Origin: an uncultured Pelagibacteraceae bacterium
GTDB taxonomy: Bacteria; Pseudomonadota; Alphaproteobacteria; Pelagibacterales; Pelagibacteraceae
Assembly (NCBI GenBank): GCA_902594235.1
Contig: CACJLJ010000001.1
Location: forward strand, 1-64,000
Reading direction: 5' to 3'
Length of the DNA stretch: 64,000 bases
Shown here piece after piece: positions 60,868-64,000 of the stretch (positions are counted from its first letter, which is position 1; each line of letters starts with the position of its first letter). The notes under the pieces were generated by a model, which was not told where the DNA came from, made no database searches, and saw nothing but the letters and a program-made list of their open reading frames with translations. Both the position numbers and the translations under genes were made by a program.

Positions 60868-62233
60868 TAAGCTGAAGTTTATTTCTCATAATCCATAATA
60901 TGATTAGAGATGGAATTACCATTAATGCTGTTAGTATAAAAAATACGCCCCAATCACCGTTTAACCAATCTACGAGAGCACCGGAAGATGAGGCTAAAGT
61001 AGTTCTCCCCGCAGTCCCTATTGACGCTAATAAGGCATATTGTGTTGCAGTATAAGTTCTATCAACCAAAAGTGAAATAAAAGCCACAAAAGCAACTGTT
61101 GCAAATGCTGCAGCAATATCATCAAAAATTACAGCAATAGCAAATAAAAGTTCTGAACGATCACTCCAGGCAAGTATACTGAATAAAAAATTTGTGCTGG
61201 CCATTACAATACCTGCTAAAAACATTGCCTTTAATACACCTGATCTTATTACAAATAATCCACCTAAAAGTGTGAATATAACTGTTGTAATCCATCCTAA
61301 AGTTTTTGAGTAAATTGCAATTTCAGATTTACTAAAACCTATTTCTTTGTAGAAAATAATAGACATTCGACCAAGGAAAGCTTCTCCAACTTTAAATAAA
61401 AAAACAAATCCTAAAATCCCTAAAGCAATAGTAAAACCATTTTTTTTAAAAAAACTTATAATTGGACCACTAATAGTTCCTGCAATCCAAGTAAAAAATT
61501 TTGTTAACATATTTTCATTTGTAAATTGATTTGAAATTAATTTATCATTTTCTATTTGTTGAATTTGCCTATTGAAGCTATCTGTTTCATTAACAAACAT
61601 TAAACCAATATTCATTAAAATAACTAGTATACCAAGAATTAAAAATGTTAATTGCCAATAATTTTCAAAACCTGCATTTTCTAAAAATTCTGCTGAAAAA
61701 AGTGATAATACGCCACCTAATTTATATCCTGTCCACCAACCAACTACTGCCATCGCGGCTCCGGCAGCCATAGATTTGCCTTCATCTTCACCGATCTGTT
61801 CAATTCTTAAAGCGTCAACTGTTATGTCCTGAGTGGCTGATGCAATTGCTATAATTAAACCAATAGTAATTACAAAAGCTAAATTTTCTGTAGGATTAAT
61901 TACACTCCATAAAACAAGAGACAGCAAAATTATGATTTGCATTAAAACAATCCAACCTCTTCTATGACCAATCTTTTTGGTCAAAAAAGGTATTTGTAAC
62001 CTATCAATTAAAGGAGCCCATAAATAATTGAATGCATAGACACCAAATATCAAACCAGCCCATCCAATAGTTGATCTACTTAGTCCATCTTCTTTTAACC
62101 ATAAGCTAAGACTGCTTCCAATCAAAACCCAAGGGAAACCTGATATTGCACCTAGGAGTAAAATCCTCAACATTCTTTTGTCAAAATAGACGGAGAATGT
62201 TTCTGACAAGGATACTTTTTTTATTTCTATCAT
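60857..62233 (-). CDS. AmpG-like muropeptide permease (MFS)
   Basis: A 458-residue major-facilitator protein with about twelve to fourteen hydrophobic segments. FDKRMLRILLLGAISGFPWV, LIGSSLSLWLKEDGLSRSTIG (as LSLWLKEDGLSRSTIG) and YLWAPLIDRLQIPFL are hallmarks of AmpG, the inner-membrane importer of anhydromuropeptides in peptidoglycan recycling. AFVAFISLLVDRTYTATQYALLAS in the second half is also typical. It is next to a cytosolic-looking NlpC/P60 peptidase and 1 bp from trkH. Other substrates are possible for AmpG paralogues. Confidence 0.88.
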   Translation of the reverse strand: MIEIKKVSLSETFSVYFDKRMLRILLLGAISGFPWVLIGSSLSLWLKEDGLSRSTIGWAGLIFGVYAFNYLWAPLIDRLQIPFLTKKIGHRRGWIVLMQIIILLSLVLWSVINPTENLAFVITIGLIIAIASATQDITVDALRIEQIGEDEGKSMAAGAAMAVVGWWTGYKLGGVLSLFSAEFLENAGFENYWQLTFLILGILVILMNIGLMFVNETDSFNRQIQQIENDKLISNQFTNENMLTKFFTWIAGTISGPIISFFKKNGFTIALGILGFVFLFKVGEAFLGRMSIIFYKEIGFSKSEIAIYSKTLGWITTVIFTLLGGLFVIRSGVLKAMFLAGIVMASTNFLFSILAWSDRSELLFAIAVIFDDIAAAFATVAFVAFISLLVDRTYTATQYALLASIGTAGRTTLASSSGALVDWLNGDWGVFFILTALMVIPSLIILWIMRNKLQLSEK

Positions 62234-62234
62234 T

Positions 62235-63674
62235 TTAGTTCCTCCAAAAAGAAGGTATGAACAATACTAATATTGCAAATAATTCAAGTCTACCCAAAAT
62301 CATACCTAAAGTTAATATCCATTTAGAAACTTCTGGTAAAGATGAAAAATTTCCATTAGGCCCAATAATTGATCCTAAACCAGGCCCAACATTTGATATT
62401 GAGGTAGCTGCTCCTGAAATTGATGTAACAAAATCTAGACCTGACAAAGATAGTAATGCAGTAATAATAAAAAAAATAATTAAGTACATGAAAATGAACG
62501 AAATTATAGAAGCAATAAATTTGTCGTCCACAGGGTTCTGGTCATATTTTAATACAAAAATTCCTTTTGGATAAATGATTCTCTTTATTTGATTTGAAAC
62601 AAATGAATAAAGGATTTGGATTCTAAATATTTTTACACCACATGTTGTTGAGCCAGCACATCCACCAATGAACATTAATCCTAAAAATATTACTATTGGA
62701 AATCCTCCCCATTCATCAAATTGTGCGTTGACATAACCTGTCCCAGTTAAAATAGAGATTACATTAAAAAAAACAGTTCTAAGATTGAGTTCAATATTTT
62801 TACTTACTGCGATATAAATTGATAATATTATAATACTTAGAATTATTATTTTTATAAAAGTTTTAATCTGAATATCTGAAAAAAAAATTTTTTTATTACC
62901 ATTAAGAAATTTAATATACACAATGAAAGGCAAGCTTCCTAAAATTATGAAAATCATTGCTGAAATTTCAATATATATATTGTTAAAAAAACCAATTGAT
63001 TGATTGTAATTTGAGAACCCACCGGTAGCTATGGTTGTCATTGAATGTGTTAAACTATCAAAGATATTCATACCTAAAATTTTATAAGAAATTGCACATA
63101 TTGCTGTGAGACCAGAATAAATATAAATTAATCTTAGAGCGATTTCTTTTGACTTTGGTAAAATTTTTTCAGAGGTGTCATTATTGGAAATTTTGAATAA
63201 TTGCATACCACCAACATTCATTATTGGCATTAATGTGATTGCCATAACAATAATCCCTATTCCTCCAAGCCATTGAAGTATTGCTCGCCATAGTAAAATT
63301 CCTTTGGGTATATTTTCCAAATTTGAGATAATCGTAGAACCAGTCGTAGTAATTCCAGACATACTCTCAAAAAACGCATTTGTAAAAGAAAACTCAACGC
63401 TTGAAAAAATAAAAGGCAAAGATCCAAAAATTGCAATACTGACCCATGACAATGAAGTAAGCAAAAACGCCTGCTGTAAATTCAATTTTTTATTATGATC
63501 TAGATTTGACAAAAAAAATAAAATACCAAAAACGATTGTTACTATTGATGATCCAAAAAAAGATGAGTCTACCTCATTATAAATGAATTGAGCTATTAAT
63601 GGAACCAACATGAAAATTCCAAGAATTATTTGTAAAATTCCTAGAGTAAAAAAAACTGTTTTATAATTTGACAT
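62235..63674 (-). CDS. trkH: Potassium uptake protein TrkH family
   Basis: A 479-residue integral membrane K+ channel/transporter subunit with four pseudo-repeats. The four selectivity-filter regions are visible as GITTTGSTI, TIATGGFSN, LTGTGYVNA and SISNVGPGLG. GWGGFPIVIFLG-like and GGCAGSTTCGVKIFRI blocks (the latter conserved in TrkH) are present, and the chain is close to the family length of about 480. Uptake needs the cytosolic NAD-binding partner TrkA, which is not in this window. A short A+T-rich spacer separates it from lysS. Confidence 0.95.
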   Translation of the reverse strand: MSNYKTVFFTLGILQIILGIFMLVPLIAQFIYNEVDSSFFGSSIVTIVFGILFFLSNLDHNKKLNLQQAFLLTSLSWVSIAIFGSLPFIFSSVEFSFTNAFFESMSGITTTGSTIISNLENIPKGILLWRAILQWLGGIGIIVMAITLMPIMNVGGMQLFKISNNDTSEKILPKSKEIALRLIYIYSGLTAICAISYKILGMNIFDSLTHSMTTIATGGFSNYNQSIGFFNNIYIEISAMIFIILGSLPFIVYIKFLNGNKKIFFSDIQIKTFIKIIILSIIILSIYIAVSKNIELNLRTVFFNVISILTGTGYVNAQFDEWGGFPIVIFLGLMFIGGCAGSTTCGVKIFRIQILYSFVSNQIKRIIYPKGIFVLKYDQNPVDDKFIASIISFIFMYLIIFFIITALLSLSGLDFVTSISGAATSISNVGPGLGSIIGPNGNFSSLPEVSKWILTLGMILGRLELFAILVLFIPSFWRN

Positions 63675-63762
63675 TTTGAAAGAACATTATTTTATGGTAA
63701 ATAAATTTCAACTCTATAAGAATTAGTTAAATCGTTAATTTTAGATTTTTTGAGAATTATTC

Positions 63763-64000
63763 ATGATTAAAAAAGAAAATTTAGACAAAACAAGTGCTTG
63801 GCCTTTTGTTGAAGCAAAAAAAATGCTTCGTGAGCGAAAAACCTTAATTGAAAAAAAAGGAAAGATAACTCTTCAAACAGGATATGGACCTAGTGGCCTT
63901 CCACATATTGGAACCTTTGGCGAAGTAGCAAGAACTACAATGTTAGTTAATGCACTTCAACATTTAACTGATATTCCAACAGAGATAATTACATTTTCAG
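63763..64000 (+). CDS. lysS: Lysyl-tRNA synthetase, class I (3' partial)
   Basis: The open frame starts at ATG 63763 and is cut by the window end after 79 codons. The N-terminus MIKKENLDKTSAWPFVEAKK and the nucleotide-binding GYGPSGLPHIGTFGEVARTT, with the HIGH-type PHIG, match the class I LysRS (LysK) found in archaea and many alphaproteobacteria, not the class II enzyme. It charges tRNA-Lys with lysine. It is divergent from trkH with an 88-bp spacer. The catalytic KMSKS motif lies beyond the window. Confidence 0.92.
   Translation, partial: MIKKENLDKTSAWPFVEAKKMLRERKTLIEKKGKITLQTGYGPSGLPHIGTFGEVARTTMLVNALQHLTDIPTEIITFS

Noticed and set aside
62257..62574. Plus-strand frame of 105 codons opposite trkH
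   Set aside because: It is antisense to the selectivity-filter part of trkH, and the open frame is explained by codon constraint of trkH.

Overview
The window is chromosomal DNA of a SAR11-type alphaproteobacterium (Pelagibacterales, 'Candidatus Pelagibacter' or a close relative). The evidence is very A+T-rich DNA, genes packed with overlaps or gaps of a few bases, a dmdA-type DMSP demethylase with its partner genes, an alphaproteobacterial mdh-sucCDAB-lpd cluster, an F1-only atpHAGDC operon, a class I lysyl-tRNA synthetase, a SAM-II riboswitch before metX, and a structured leader before ffh. I see no rRNA, tRNA, insertion sequence, prophage or CRISPR array. The longest gene-free stretch is 190 bp (57950-58139), and it holds a promoter and a riboswitch.

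Layout. (1) 1-12837, plus strand, accessory catabolism: two tandem FMN-dependent 2-hydroxyacid dehydrogenases (the first cut by the window edge), an aminotransferase, a GlcD/D-lactate-type FAD dehydrogenase and a D-2-hydroxyacid dehydrogenase; then a TakP-like TRAP transporter (binding protein, a strong hairpin, small and large permease subunits), an amidase, an unlisted 58-codon membrane protein, a DMT permease, a membrane-anchored hydrolase and a secreted protein of unknown function. (2) 12830-14571, minus strand: ftsY and dapF. (3) 14620-41993, plus strand: a structured RNA leader, then ffh-rpsP-trmD-rplS-leuCDB, the DMSP block dmdC-dmdB-hydrolase-dmdA, asd, sdhCDAB, mmsA, mdh-sucCDAB-lpd and a glucose/sorbosone-dehydrogenase-like protein. 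No gap exceeds 42 bp over about 27 kb. (4) priA and atpHAGDC, plus strand. (5) 48924-57949, minus strand: rppH, ctpA, rsfS, nadD, proA, proB, obgE, rpmA, rplU, gloB, metW and metX. (6) hisC-like and tyrA-like genes, plus strand. (7) NlpC/P60, AmpG-like and TrkH genes, minus strand. (8) The start of lysS (class I), cut by the window end.

How the genes fit together. Region 1 looks like uptake (TRAP) and oxidation, reduction or transamination of 2-hydroxy- and 2-oxoacids. The DMSP block yields methyl-tetrahydrofolate, a C2 unit and methanethiol. asd beside it, and metX under SAM-II control, supply the homoserine branch that could accept reduced sulfur. The sdh, suc, mdh and lpd genes give most of the lower TCA cycle, feeding respiration and the F1 ATPase genes. 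ffh and ftsY, the two protein halves of the SRP system, lie on either side of the RNA leader.

The least expected sequence-level features are: the same decapeptide repeat tail on two ribosomal proteins (S16 and L19); three convergent gene pairs that all end in a shared TTAA or TTAATTAA palindrome holding both stop codons; reciprocal substitutions at the FMN-phosphate arginines of the tandem hydroxyacid dehydrogenases; an alpha/beta hydrolase fixed inside the DMSP operon; and a sugar-dehydrogenase-like protein lacking the expected catalytic histidine.
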